Both the position numbers and the translations under genes were made by a program. Shown piece by piece: positions 1 through 9,089 of a stretch of DNA of 64,000 bases. Position 1 is the stretch's first letter. Each line of letters starts with the position of its first letter. The notes below the pieces were generated by a model. The model searched no databases, was not told the origin of the DNA, and saw nothing but the letters and a program-made list of their open reading frames with translations. Source of the stretch: Rheinheimera pacifica (lineage in GTDB: Bacteria > Pseudomonadota > Gammaproteobacteria > Enterobacterales > Alteromonadaceae); contig NZ_FNXF01000001.1 in assembly GCF_900108485.1 (NCBI RefSeq), forward strand, positions 434,001 to 498,000. Direction: 5' to 3'.

Positions 1-1
1 T

Positions 2-562
2 GAGACACCCTCAAAAGCACTGTTGAGAACGCTTACTGAAACACTATATCTTTGTATAGCTATTCTCTATGACGAGAAATTGGGACTTGATTATACTCAA
101 GCGCAGGATAATAAAAAGGTAAAAGATTTTTGGCATACAAGTGCTTCACCTAAGAATTTGCACTTGAGGATTATCGAAATTGAAAAACAGTTTGGGTTAG
201 AGCAGGAGGCAATTGATGTCTTCACCAAATACAGGATGAGTGACTATGAAGTGATGTCGCAAGCCTCTCATCTCTCCTTCGAACTTGCTTGCCAGACCTG
301 TCTGCCAGAACCAATAGAGCGTGCTGGAGTTGTTGCGGTTGGTATTTGGGGGTGTGCAAGTAATCAAGCATTAACCTCTCTTTCAAAAGCGGCAAGAACA
401 ATATGGTATTTTTCTAAGCTGTCATACCCAAGGATTATGACGCTCGCCGCAGAGAGAAAAAGAGGGTTGCTTGATTTTGATTGTGAAGATGAAAATCATA
501 GAGCTATAGATGCAGGTTACAAATTATACTCCCATATAATATTGGAAAATTGGAATGAATAG
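2..562 (+). CDS. Unrecognised protein, 5' end cut by window edge
   Basis: The reading frame is open from base 2, so the gene very likely begins left of the window; the first possible start inside it is a TTG at 23 with no good ribosome binding site. The visible 187 residues are mostly helical and soluble, with no signal peptide or membrane segment. Cysteines lie in a short CQTC cluster near the middle and in a later GCAS motif. The pattern loosely recalls DUF5677-type proteins, but I cannot assign it. The next gene is on the opposite strand, so its 3' end faces mipA convergently. Function unknown. Confidence 0.6.
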   Translation, partial: ETPSKALLRTLTETLYLCIAILYDEKLGLDYTQAQDNKKVKDFWHTSASPKNLHLRIIEIEKQFGLEQEAIDVFTKYRMSDYEVMSQASHLSFELACQTCLPEPIERAGVVAVGIWGCASNQALTSLSKAARTIWYFSKLSYPRIMTLAAERKRGLLDFDCEDENHRAIDAGYKLYSHIILENWNE

Positions 563-679
563 TTCTAACACATATGAGCCTTCTCGGAGTCAATAGGTAA
601 AACCGCTCTTCTGGCCGCGCTAACGGGCAGGCCTTTGCTAGGAAAAGGGAGCGTAGCTAATTAATCACGTGGGAATCAA

Positions 680-710
680 AAGGGTCAGTGTCATTGATTT
701 CTGATCCCTT
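680..710. repeat. REP-like hairpin
   Basis: AAGGGTCAG at 680-688 pairs with CTGATCCCTT at 701-710 around one bulged T, with a 12-base loop (TGTCATTGATTT). The motif GGGTCAGTGTCATTGATTT resembles short palindromes that flank REP-associated tyrosine transposase genes in gammaproteobacteria (recalled, not searched). No transposase is beside it. It lies between two convergent genes and could also act as a weak terminator. Confidence 0.4.
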
Positions 711-758
711 AGGTCTGGAACCGGCTAAAACCAGTCCCTTGCGCAAGCCCGGGTCGGG

Positions 759-1586
759 CTAAAATATATAAATAAATCCGATGCCTACTTCGGCTTCATA
801 GTTGCTGCGGGCGATGGGGCTATTGCGCACGTCGCTACTAAAATGCTCATACAGCGCCTCGGCGAAGATCTGCCAGTTCTTGTTGATATTATGCCGGTAG
901 TTGTAATCAATCCCGATGGAGCGTAAGCCGCCACTCAGCCTGGTTTCGTCTAAGCCCGATGCCGCCGACTGCTGTGCGGTGATGCCGAAACCTGTATTGG
1001 CATATTTGCTGTCGTGAAATACTGCCACGATATTAATTTCCGAACCGGAACCGTCGGTTTTATCGCCAAAGCGGCGGCCGACACCAAACAGGCCAAGATT
1101 GCCGTTGTCTCCGGTCACCAGCCGGCTTACCAACCAATAACGCCAGTCGTTGCTAAACGCCCGCCGTGCCTGCAGTACTACTTCAAACCCCTCTTCGGTA
1201 TCACCAAGTCCGTCCAGACGACCATCATCAGAGTCACTTTCTTCGCGGCCCTCATCAAAGCCTATTAAGGCTTCCAGTAACCAGGTGTCAGCACGCAGGC
1301 CTCGCCAGCCCAAAGCTTCACCGGCAAAATAGAAGATGTCATTACCGCGGCGCCACTGCACAGCGCCCGCTGGCTGTATTTCAACACCAAATTCGTCTGA
1401 CCCTTCGTAGGCAGTTTCATATTCAATACCCAAGCCCAGCCCGAAAGCCCAGCCATCTTTACCTCTGGTGAAGTCGTCTACTGAGGGCAAAGGGACCAGC
1501 GCCGTTTTGCCGTCTTGCGCCAATGCTGTTTGAAAGAAAAAACCATGTATGAAAATGATTAGCAGTAGACCGGTAAAGTTTTTCAT
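759..1586 (-). CDS. MipA/OmpV family outer-membrane protein
   Basis: A predicted outer-membrane beta-barrel of 275 residues. Residues 1-23 are a signal peptide ending TALA before Gln24. The mature part alternates polar and hydrophobic residues, carries an acidic Asp/Glu-Ser loop near residues 112-130, and ends in an aromatic residue (Phe275), as outer-membrane barrels do. MipA/OmpV members were linked to MltA-PBP1B scaffolding and to porin-like roles; the substrate here is unknown. The start is set by a perfect AGGAGG seven bases upstream. It is a single gene behind the terminator of the upstream fusion gene. A second family member sits at 9079-9924. Confidence 0.82.
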   Translation of the reverse strand: MKNFTGLLLIIFIHGFFFQTALAQDGKTALVPLPSVDDFTRGKDGWAFGLGLGIEYETAYEGSDEFGVEIQPAGAVQWRRGNDIFYFAGEALGWRGLRADTWLLEALIGFDEGREESDSDDGRLDGLGDTEEGFEVVLQARRAFSNDWRYWLVSRLVTGDNGNLGLFGVGRRFGDKTDGSGSEINIVAVFHDSKYANTGFGITAQQSAASGLDETRLSGGLRSIGIDYNYRHNINKNWQIFAEALYEHFSSDVRNSPIARSNYEAEVGIGFIYIF

Positions 1587-1814
1587 GTAAAACCTCCTGT
1601 ATGAGTTCGCAGAACGGCACCCGGGTGTAGGGTTGATTGTTAGATATACGTGTAATTTTGTTGAGAGATCTCAGATTGGCGCTTTTTATTTGAATTTCCG
1701 ATTTGCACTGGTTTTTCAAATTATTAAGGGCAGATAAAAATTAACATCTATCTTTAGCAGAACCTCGCCTCGCTTGGTGGGCGAAGTGAAATACTTTATT
1801 TATATAGCAAAAGA

Positions 1815-1850
1815 GTAAAACGGTGACAGGCTCAGCCTCTTCTGAGCCTG
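1815..1850 (-). terminator. Terminator of the S41/beta-lactamase fusion gene
   Basis: A perfect 9-bp stem (CAGGCTCAG at 1827-1835, CTGAGCCTG at 1842-1850) with a 6-base loop begins 11 bases past the stop codon at 1862. On the minus strand it is followed by TCACCGTTTTAC, a short interrupted T stretch. It separates the fusion gene from mipA. Confidence 0.65.
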
Positions 1851-1861
1851 AGCCTGATAGT

Positions 1862-4351
1862 TTAATTTGTGGCCCAGATCGCATGCCAGGCGGTTACTTG
1901 CAGTTGCTCGATAAAGCTATTGAGCTCTGCGTTTTCCACATCATCTGCATTGATCAGCACTATCAGCGCATTACGGCTAGCTCTGTCCAGTAGCAACAAG
2001 GTTGTTACGCCAGGGTCTGCGCCGTCATGCGAGGCATAAGAATGATCCAAACCCCAAAAATAGCCGATACCCTGGCCTAAATGCTGCTGATGCAACGGGC
2101 TGAACATGATGTTTTGTACCTTAGCTGTAATAACCGGATGATTATCAGCTAACAGCGCCATGGCAAATTTGGCCAGATCATTTGCTGAGGCCGTTAAAAA
2201 GCCATCCGGCCAGCTGTTGGCACCATAGGCAGGATAAGCAATAAACTCACCGTCAGTTTTGGCATAGCGTGTTGCTGTGTTGGCAATGCTGTTGCCTGTT
2301 ATATCCCAGCGGGTTTGCGTAAGCTGCAAGGGGTCGGTTAGTTTTTCTGCAAAAAGTTCTGTGTAGGCTTTGCCTGCGCGTGCCGACATCAGTAAGGCTG
2401 CCGCTGCCGCACCAACATTAGAGTAGGCAAAATTATCGCCCGGTTGTATGTTGTCGTCCTGCTGGTAATTACCCTGGGTATAACGATTACCGGACTGCTG
2501 CAGGTAGTTTGGCAGAAATACCTCCAGTGCCTGATAGGCCGGTTCCGGACATGCCGTAGCAGTAAAAAGCGCATTGTATAAACTACTGCCGTCATCACTT
2601 TGAAAATAGCCACAGTTAACGTGTTCGCTGTCTAGAATGCCGCTGGTGTGCGACAGCAAGTGTTTGAACAAAATTGGCTGAGAAAAGTGTGCCGGCGGCG
2701 TCAGTTCAAAACCAATATTGCCGGACACGGGTAAATCCGGGCTAATTTGTCCGTCAGCTGCCATTATCGCCGCCAGTGTGCCATTAAATACTTTGCTGAC
2801 CGATGCCAGAAAAAATGCGGTGTCTGAAGTCGCTGGCTGATTTTCGCTGGCCTTGCCGAAGCCCTGGCTATAAACCGGTTCGCCATTTTTCAGCGCGGCC
2901 AGCGCAATACCGGGCAGCGTTTTTTGCTGTAAGGCTTCTGCTATCAGTGCTTCTACATCGTTAAAGCTAAACGGCATGGCAAAAGATTTATTCACTAACG
3001 ACAGCGCAGTGTCGTAAGCCTGAACCCGGGATAAGGCATTATCTTGCAATGAGAATACCGCCGTTTCAATATCAGCCGGTATGCCGGTTACTTCGTAGCT
3101 GTTGCCCTGCATATCCAGATAATGCTCATTAGATAAGGTTAACAGCCAACCGTTTGGCAGGGCGATTTGCAGCATATCTGACAGGGCACCATTGCTGGCT
3201 TCACCGAGGAGGGTTACCTGCGGTAAGCTTTTCATCATAATGCTGAAGGTTTCTGCCGCCGACACACTCTGTTGGCTGTTAATCAGCAATACCGGTTTGG
3301 TATAGGTTGTTGCTGCGGGGGAAAGCTTCAGGCTGACTAAACCGGTGGTGGCCAAACGGTTTTTTGCCTGTTTTTGTAATACTGCCTGTGGCTGGGTCAA
3401 AAAGTAGCGTACTAATTCGCTGCCAATATCGTCATAACCACCTTCATTAAAGCGATTGTCGATAATAATGGCGTCTGTACCGGCAAGATCTGCCATCATG
3501 GCCGCAAAAGCGGCTGTTGCCAGGTTAAAATCTCCGGCGACATCACGCTCATCGGCAGCATAACCTCCCAGGGCTCCCAGCATAATATAGCCAACGTTAT
3601 TGTCGCTTTTGGCCCACCATAAAGGTTGCTCTGCGTCGGCTTGTGTTAGCGCTTTGCCAGCGTAAAGCTGCATCAGTTCCAGCGCACTGGTACGCATATC
3701 GGATAGCAGCTCCTCAGTGGAGATCTCTGCCGCCGCAGCGTAAGCAGCAATAGCGTTGGCAGGAGCCGCACTATAATCAACTTGTTCGCCATTGATTTCA
3801 GCCGACAGCGTAGTATGGCTATCATTAAAACCAGCGAGCATTTGCGCAAAAATTGTAAATAATACCTCATCAGTTAACTGCTCGCTGATCAAGGGAGCAT
3901 ACTGCTGATATCGCTGTTGCCAGTCGATTTGGCGCTCGGGCAGAAAGGCATAAAGATCGTTGATTGTGTGCCAGAACAGCTCAAAATTCTGCCTGGGGCT
4001 CTGTGTTGGCGCGACAGGATTGCGACATTTATCCGGTAAGCGGTTTAACCGTTTAAGCTGCACCGGAAAGGCCTGCGCGCCCGGCATAGTAAAGCTAAGA
4101 TGGTTGCCTTTGTCAGAGAAGTTTGGCGCTGACATGTTCAGATCAGTCAGAGCACCTTGCTCACCGCGCCAGCAGAATTTGTCCAGTGCATAGTAAGTTT
4201 CATAATTGTGGTGGCTAAACACTATAATGTTGCCATAACCTGCTTGCTCATAAATGCCGGCAAGTTTGGCTGGTTTTGCTTTGTCATCGCTGCCGCATGC
4301 CGTTATTAATAATACCGTGCTAAGCAGTGCTAGTTTCATTCTTGTCTTCAT
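1862..4351 (-). CDS. Lipoprotein fusing S41-type protease and beta-lactamase-type serine hydrolase
   Basis: An 829-residue envelope protein with two hydrolase domains. The N-terminus is a lipoprotein signal (LITAC, lipid-accepting Cys19). Residues ~120-430 match an S41/tricorn-type protease: NDSHT with His179, a substrate-site DNRFNEGG at 298-305, and SVSAAE giving Ser364 as nucleophile. The Lys found 25 residues after Ser in CtpA/Prc is Ala389, so it looks like the His-Ser tricorn-like subtype. Residues ~460-829 are a class C beta-lactamase/DD-peptidase fold: SVSK (Ser517, Lys520), YSN (Tyr643), and HDG (His775) in place of KTG. All catalytic motifs are present in both halves. Substrates are unknown; peptide or peptidoglycan processing is an inference. 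It follows the kinase gene on the same strand by 97 bases. Confidence 0.82.
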   Translation of the reverse strand: MKTRMKLALLSTVLLITACGSDDKAKPAKLAGIYEQAGYGNIIVFSHHNYETYYALDKFCWRGEQGALTDLNMSAPNFSDKGNHLSFTMPGAQAFPVQLKRLNRLPDKCRNPVAPTQSPRQNFELFWHTINDLYAFLPERQIDWQQRYQQYAPLISEQLTDEVLFTIFAQMLAGFNDSHTTLSAEINGEQVDYSAAPANAIAAYAAAAEISTEELLSDMRTSALELMQLYAGKALTQADAEQPLWWAKSDNNVGYIMLGALGGYAADERDVAGDFNLATAAFAAMMADLAGTDAIIIDNRFNEGGYDDIGSELVRYFLTQPQAVLQKQAKNRLATTGLVSLKLSPAATTYTKPVLLINSQQSVSAAETFSIMMKSLPQVTLLGEASNGALSDMLQIALPNGWLLTLSNEHYLDMQGNSYEVTGIPADIETAVFSLQDNALSRVQAYDTALSLVNKSFAMPFSFNDVEALIAEALQQKTLPGIALAALKNGEPVYSQGFGKASENQPATSDTAFFLASVSKVFNGTLAAIMAADGQISPDLPVSGNIGFELTPPAHFSQPILFKHLLSHTSGILDSEHVNCGYFQSDDGSSLYNALFTATACPEPAYQALEVFLPNYLQQSGNRYTQGNYQQDDNIQPGDNFAYSNVGAAAAALLMSARAGKAYTELFAEKLTDPLQLTQTRWDITGNSIANTATRYAKTDGEFIAYPAYGANSWPDGFLTASANDLAKFAMALLADNHPVITAKVQNIMFSPLHQQHLGQGIGYFWGLDHSYASHDGADPGVTTLLLLDRASRNALIVLINADDVENAELNSFIEQLQVTAWHAIWATN

Positions 4352-4448
4352 AACAGTTTTCTCTGGGCTGGTAATAACTGCTTGTCACTTTATAAGTAAG
4401 CGGCAGCCCGAGCTGTAGGAAGCTTGTGTGGCTTTTGTACAAATTGTG

Positions 4449-5753
4449 TCAGCTGCAAGAGTTCAGATACAGGCTGAATCTGGCGCCTGCTAAGATCGGA
4501 TCACGGTCAACAACTATCTTGCCATTATGCCATTTGATTATTTCTGCGCTGATAGCCAACCCCAGACCAAAATGGGGGGTACTATCCTGCACTGTGCTGC
4601 TCTGTGCTGCGTTGTCCAGCTTAACGAAGGGTAGCAATACGTTTTCAGCATCTTCTGCTGCAATGCCCGGGCCATCATCACTGATGCTAATCAGTAACTG
4701 GGATGCTTTGGCTGACAGGGTGAGTTGCAGCTGGCTGTTGGCAAAGCGGCAGGCGTTGCCAACGATGTTATTGAGCGCCCGTTCCAGCCAGTGCGGGTTA
4801 ATCCGGCTGTATAACACTGGCTCTGTCATCAGTAATGATAAGCGCAGTTGATGCTGTAGCATTAGCGGCTCGATACTATGACAATACTCTGCCAGCCAGT
4901 GCTGCATAGTGTGCCGGCTAAACTCCAGATTACGTGCCGTACGCGACAAGCTGGCAAACTCCAGAAAGGAATTCACCATGGCCTCCATTCTGTCTACATC
5001 CTGCTCCATCCGCAGTAATAGTTGCTGTTTTTTCTCCGGGCTTGTTGCTTCTTGTACTGCCTCCAGGCCAAACCGTAAACAGGCAATGGGTGTACGCAAA
5101 TCATGCGACAGGCTTTTTGCCAGCAGGCGGTTTTCATGCAGCAACTGGCTGATTTGCTCTGCCATCTGGTTAAAACTGTGTTCCAGCCGGGGAATATAGC
5201 TAAACCGGGAATATGGCTGGCGGATATGCAATTCGCCTTTACCAAAACGCTCAGCCAGTCGGGTTAGTAAATTAAGCCGCCTCACCAGAGGCCATAACCA
5301 CAGCAACAGTAACACAGCAAAACCGGCATAAAGCGCCAGCGTCAGCCATAAACTAAGCGGATGCTGTTGCTGCTCCGGCGGTAATGCCAGCTTCAGTAAC
5401 CATTGTGGATGAGTGGGTAGCTGTTTGACCAGGTAGTCCTGCTCATTGCTGGCCAGGGCTAAACCGCCCGGGGCAGTCAGTTGCTGCGCCAGCTCTGCCG
5501 GCAGTGCCAGCGCCTGATACGGCTCCAGCTGTAAATTCAGCCCAAGTGCTGCCGCTTGTTGCTGGTAATGGGTAGGCAGCTGAATTTCTGCCAGCGGCTG
5601 GCTCTGGCTGACCATATAGTCCAACAGATGGGCTGAAACGGTGCCGGCATTGGATGGGGCCGGGTCGCCATCTATAACCCTGTCAATCAGATAACCCAGC
5701 AGAAACAGCGACAGTAAGCTGGTTAGTAATAAACCACTAAACAGGCGGGTCAT
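4449..5753 (-). CDS. Sensor histidine kinase of the TonB-receptor/DUF3019 cluster
   Basis: A 434-residue membrane histidine kinase. Membrane segments at ~5-26 and ~135-157 bracket a periplasmic sensor of about 110 residues that is rich in Gln and Leu. A HAMP-like linker follows, then the H-box SHDLRTP with His217. The N-box is NNIVGNACRF at 328-337, and the ATP lid motifs are DDGPGI (359-364) and GLGLAIS (396-402). It resembles RstB-type kinases. Its start overlaps the regulator's stop by four bases (ATGA), so the two are translationally coupled. The ligand is not evident; position downstream of outer-membrane genes suggests an envelope or extracellular signal. Confidence 0.88.
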   Translation of the reverse strand: MTRLFSGLLLTSLLSLFLLGYLIDRVIDGDPAPSNAGTVSAHLLDYMVSQSQPLAEIQLPTHYQQQAAALGLNLQLEPYQALALPAELAQQLTAPGGLALASNEQDYLVKQLPTHPQWLLKLALPPEQQQHPLSLWLTLALYAGFAVLLLLWLWPLVRRLNLLTRLAERFGKGELHIRQPYSRFSYIPRLEHSFNQMAEQISQLLHENRLLAKSLSHDLRTPIACLRFGLEAVQEATSPEKKQQLLLRMEQDVDRMEAMVNSFLEFASLSRTARNLEFSRHTMQHWLAEYCHSIEPLMLQHQLRLSLLMTEPVLYSRINPHWLERALNNIVGNACRFANSQLQLTLSAKASQLLISISDDGPGIAAEDAENVLLPFVKLDNAAQSSTVQDSTPHFGLGLAISAEIIKWHNGKIVVDRDPILAGARFSLYLNSCS

Positions 5754-6472
5754 GCTTGCTGCCAGGCATCAGCAACAAACAAATAGCCTTTGCCCCAGAT
5801 TGTTTTAATCCGCTGCGGCTGGCTGCTGCTGTCATTTAGTTTACGGCGCAGTACCGAGATCAGCATATCGATACGGCGGTCAAGGCCATCGTAGTCCCGG
5901 CCGGTCATTTCCAGAAAAACCTGTTGTCTGCTCAATACGGTGCCGGCATGGCTGGCCAGATACCAGAGCAACTTGAATTCGGTAGCCGAGAGCGGGATTT
6001 CTGTATCCGCCAGACAAACCCGGTGTGATGATAAATCCAGTAATAACTGATCAAATTGCAGTAAGGGCTGCTGTGGCTGCGTTTTCTGTTGCCGGCGCAG
6101 TATGCTGTTTAGCCTGGCAAGCAAGGCTCTTGGACGAACGGGTTTAACCAGATAATCGTTAGCACCGCTTTCCAGCGCCAGCACTTCGTCCAGTTCTTCG
6201 CCCTGTGCCGTGAGTATTAAGATTGGAATATCCGACTGCTGGCGGATCAACTTGCAGACTTCAAGCCCGTTTTTGCCCGGCAGCATCAGATCCAGCAGGA
6301 TCAGATCGGCAGCAGCTTGCTGCCATTGCATCGCAGCCTGATCGCCGCGGCTGAAATGTTCTACCCTGAAGCCTCTGGAGCAGAGAAAATCGCTAATCCA
6401 GGCTGCCAGTGCCAAGTCATCTTCAACCAGTAGTACTGTAGCGGTTTGTTCAAGAAGGGTATCAGCAGACAT
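5750..6472 (-). CDS. OmpR/RstA-family response regulator
   Basis: A 240-residue transcription factor, partner of the kinase encoded next to it. The receiver domain (residues 12-125) shows the acidic pair EDD at 17-19, phospho-acceptor Asp61 in LLDLMLP, and Lys110. The C-terminal winged helix (about 135-235) has the typical SATEFKLL recognition start and a KTIWGKGYLF wing near the end. The start is supported by an AGGA-type site eight bases upstream. It probably controls the preceding receptor, DUF3019 and porin genes, which is inference from the conserved neighbourhood. Confidence 0.9.
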   Translation of the reverse strand: MSADTLLEQTATVLLVEDDLALAAWISDFLCSRGFRVEHFSRGDQAAMQWQQAAADLILLDLMLPGKNGLEVCKLIRQQSDIPILILTAQGEELDEVLALESGANDYLVKPVRPRALLARLNSILRRQQKTQPQQPLLQFDQLLLDLSSHRVCLADTEIPLSATEFKLLWYLASHAGTVLSRQQVFLEMTGRDYDGLDRRIDMLISVLRRKLNDSSSQPQRIKTIWGKGYLFVADAWQQA

Positions 6473-6505
6473 ACCGGATCCTAAGCTGCATGGGTTAAGT
6501 TAGTG

Positions 6506-6527
6506 CGGGCTACTATAACGCAGCCCG
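6506..6527 (-). other. Hairpin between receptor and regulator genes
   Basis: CGGGCT at 6506-6511 pairs with AGCCCG at 6522-6527 across a 10-base loop in the 94-base gap. No T tract follows on the minus strand, so it may be a processing or stability element or a leaky terminator lowering expression of the two-component genes relative to the receptor. Confidence 0.35.
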
Positions 6528-6566
6528 TTACAGAATAGTGTCGGGAAAGTGTAACAACATCTTGGA

Positions 6567-8612
6567 TCAGAACCACAGCTTCATACCGACGTAAGGAAAC
6601 AGGCCCATATCCTCGTCTTTCTTGATACTGTAGCTCTGCTGGTCTGGCTGATTCAGCAAATAATAGCCAGTAACATTTTCGCGATTATAAAGGTTTCTGA
6701 CCGCAATGGTGTATTCTGCCGGGCGTGAAAACAGCGTGCTTTGTTTACGCAATTCAATATCCAGGCGGTGATAAAAAGGCAGCCGTTTGCTGTTCAGCTC
6801 ACCGTATACCGGCAGCAGGTAATCCGGGTGATAAGGATTCGGTTTGGCACCGGTAATCGGGGAGTAAAGATTACCCGAACGGCCGGTAAATACCGCACCC
6901 AGCGTCCAGTCGTTGCTCAGTTTATAATTCAGCACGCCATGAATGACCAGCGGTGTATCCAGGCGGTAAGGGGTGTTTTCCTTTGTAACAGGATCCTGGC
7001 GTTCGGATTGCGAAAAACTCATTGCCAGCCAGCCTGACCAATTGCCAGGTAATTCTTTTTCCAGCATCAGCTCCACGCCACGGCTGTATCCTGTAACGTC
7101 ACTAACGTAATGCAGTTGTTCTGGATCTTCAGCAGGGTTAAGTGCCCTTGGTAAGCGCTGCATGTTCTTGTAGTAGAAATCCAGTAATAGCCGCCAGCTA
7201 TCAAACTGATAGCGCAAACCGGCGGTGTAATGGTCAGAACGGGGCGATTGCAAATTGCGGTTACCAATTTTCGGCAGGGATTTTTCAATATCGGCCAATT
7301 GCTGATGGCGCCCGGCACTGGCAACCAGTTCCAGCTTATTGGTAACAAACCAGCTGATATGGGTTCGGGGGGCAAACAGGCTGTCGCCAGTGTAATCCTG
7401 ATGGTCATACCGGCTGCCGAACTGCCATAACAGATCCGGCGTTAGCTGCCAGTCTGCACTGATATACAGCGTTTGGTACTGCATGCTAAGCCTGTCATCG
7501 TCCTGCTCCCGCTCACCACGGTTGGCTTCGCAGTCTGGTTGGTGATCAGTGCAGTAGTACAGAATCATATCGTAGCGGTAATCGGCGTTCAGCCTGCCTG
7601 CTTCTGCGCCGGTTTGCAGCAGCACAGTGCTGCTTAGCGGTTGTTGCCAGCGGATCTGCAGTTCAGTATTGTTCTGGTTTAGCTGATAGAACTGGTTGTC
7701 ACCGAAGCCACCCTGTTCACGCTGATTAAGCTGTAACAGTGAGATAGCGAGCAACTGCTGCTGTTGGCCAAAGTATTCATAGCGTAGCTGCTGGCTGTGC
7801 CAGTTGCTGTTAAGGTAAGCATCGCCAATAAAATCCGGGTCAATCCGGCCTGCTTCCGACGCTTCAGACAGGTTAATCCCGGCTTTTTCACCCACCCCCA
7901 GTGCAGTCAGCGTCAGTTTATGCTGGTCTCCCGGCCGCCATTGGTAGCGAAGCTGGTAATCATTTAATACCGGCACCTTGGTAATGGTTTCACCGTCTTC
8001 TAATTCTTCACCTTTTTCAGTGAAATATTGCAAGGTACTGTGCCGGTAAGCAGCATAGACGCTCTGGTTTTCACTCAACGAACCTTCAACCAGCGCTGAG
8101 GTGCGCAGCATGTTCAGGTCAATGACGCCACCCAAAGGCTGTGCCTTGGGATCGCGCAGTGCCACATCAAAAACTGCACCGGTGGCGTGGCCAAACGGCG
8201 CCGCAAAGGCGGCAGGGTAGAGGGTGAAATCACGTAACAGCTCGCTGTTAAGGGCACTACCGTAAAGCTGGTTCAACAGCGGGCCGGTACGTTGGCCGTC
8301 CAGCATAAAATGGTTATCTCTTGGTGATGAGCCTCTTACTGCCGGGGCGCTGTCTGTGGTGTCATAAACCACGCCCGGCAGGGTGTAAAGTGCCTGAATG
8401 GGATCTCCCATTAATCCGCCAATATTCAACAGTTTTTGGGTATCTTCGTTTACCTCCGTTTGCGGCATATTGCGCCGGCCGCTGATGGTCAACCGTTCAA
8501 CTGTTTGCTGATGTTGTGGTGTAGTATCAGTTGGCTGGGCACTGGTCATTGCTGAAAGCACTGCCAGATTGCTGAGCAGCATTGGCATTAATAGCGGTTT
8601 AGCAGGCATCAT
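6567..8612 (-). CDS. TonB-dependent outer-membrane receptor
   Basis: A 681-residue gated porin for energised uptake across the outer membrane. Residues 1-25 are a signal peptide. A short TonB-box-like stretch (VERLTISG, 38-45) precedes the plug (about 60-160), which has PIQALYTLPGV and VRGSSPRDNHFMLDG-type signatures. The rest is a 22-strand barrel ending in Trp-Phe. One extracellular loop carries a cysteine pair, Cys354 and Cys361, next to an Asp/Glu-rich stretch. The family transports siderophores, metal complexes, vitamins or sugars; the ligand here is not readable. It lies between DUF3019 and a two-component pair on the same strand, suggesting ligand-responsive expression. Confidence 0.88.
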   Translation of the reverse strand: MMPAKPLLMPMLLSNLAVLSAMTSAQPTDTTPQHQQTVERLTISGRRNMPQTEVNEDTQKLLNIGGLMGDPIQALYTLPGVVYDTTDSAPAVRGSSPRDNHFMLDGQRTGPLLNQLYGSALNSELLRDFTLYPAAFAAPFGHATGAVFDVALRDPKAQPLGGVIDLNMLRTSALVEGSLSENQSVYAAYRHSTLQYFTEKGEELEDGETITKVPVLNDYQLRYQWRPGDQHKLTLTALGVGEKAGINLSEASEAGRIDPDFIGDAYLNSNWHSQQLRYEYFGQQQQLLAISLLQLNQREQGGFGDNQFYQLNQNNTELQIRWQQPLSSTVLLQTGAEAGRLNADYRYDMILYYCTDHQPDCEANRGEREQDDDRLSMQYQTLYISADWQLTPDLLWQFGSRYDHQDYTGDSLFAPRTHISWFVTNKLELVASAGRHQQLADIEKSLPKIGNRNLQSPRSDHYTAGLRYQFDSWRLLLDFYYKNMQRLPRALNPAEDPEQLHYVSDVTGYSRGVELMLEKELPGNWSGWLAMSFSQSERQDPVTKENTPYRLDTPLVIHGVLNYKLSNDWTLGAVFTGRSGNLYSPITGAKPNPYHPDYLLPVYGELNSKRLPFYHRLDIELRKQSTLFSRPAEYTIAVRNLYNRENVTGYYLLNQPDQQSYSIKKDEDMGLFPYVGMKLWF

Positions 8613-8708
8613 ACTTATATGTCATCCATTAAAATATAGGTGCTGCTATTGTCTGACGGGAACGCATAAAGGGCTGTAGCGGGGTTGTCGGTAAAATGTC
8701 AGTAAGTG

Positions 8709-9089
8709 TCAGAAACGCCGCCACAATCGTTTTTTATGCGCGCTTTGTACCCAGCTAACCTCAATTCTGGCGGTGGCCAGTACGTGCAGTTTTTGTTCGG
8801 AGTCCGTCATTTGCCATAAAATTAACTGGCGGCTTTGCATATCTTTGAAATGCCATTGCCACTGAGCTGAGGCTGTATTGTGCCAGCATTGCAGCTGCTG
8901 TTCATCCAGATACAGGCAGACGGTTAGGGGCTGTGAGATTGTCCAGGCTGTCTGAATTTGGGCATGGCATTCCCGTCCTTGCTGCAAGGTAACGCAATTG
9001 CTGGGGGAAGCGCTAAGTAGTGCTTCAGCCTGAGCCGGCTGCCAGAAAAGGCTGGCCGCCAATAGCAATAAGCGGTATCTAAAAAACAT
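8709..9089 (-). CDS. DUF3019 domain protein (secreted)
   Basis: A 126-residue exported protein with a signal peptide (1-21, AQA before Glu22). The mature part has four cysteines (32, 41, 58, 68), spaced as if for two disulfides, many Trp residues and a very basic C-terminus (HKKRLWRRF). It matches the DUF3019 pattern, a family of unknown function that I recall as commonly encoded beside MipA/OmpV and OmpR-type two-component genes in Alteromonadales. Its start lies 11 bases inside the upstream mipA-like gene, implying translational coupling. Confidence 0.78.
   Translation of the reverse strand: MFFRYRLLLLAASLFWQPAQAEALLSASPSNCVTLQQGRECHAQIQTAWTISQPLTVCLYLDEQQLQCWHNTASAQWQWHFKDMQSRQLILWQMTDSEQKLHVLATARIEVSWVQSAHKKRLWRRF

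Noticed and set aside
4426-4851. 141-residue plus-strand frame
   Set aside because: Antisense shadow of the histidine kinase catalytic domain, with shadow-like composition.
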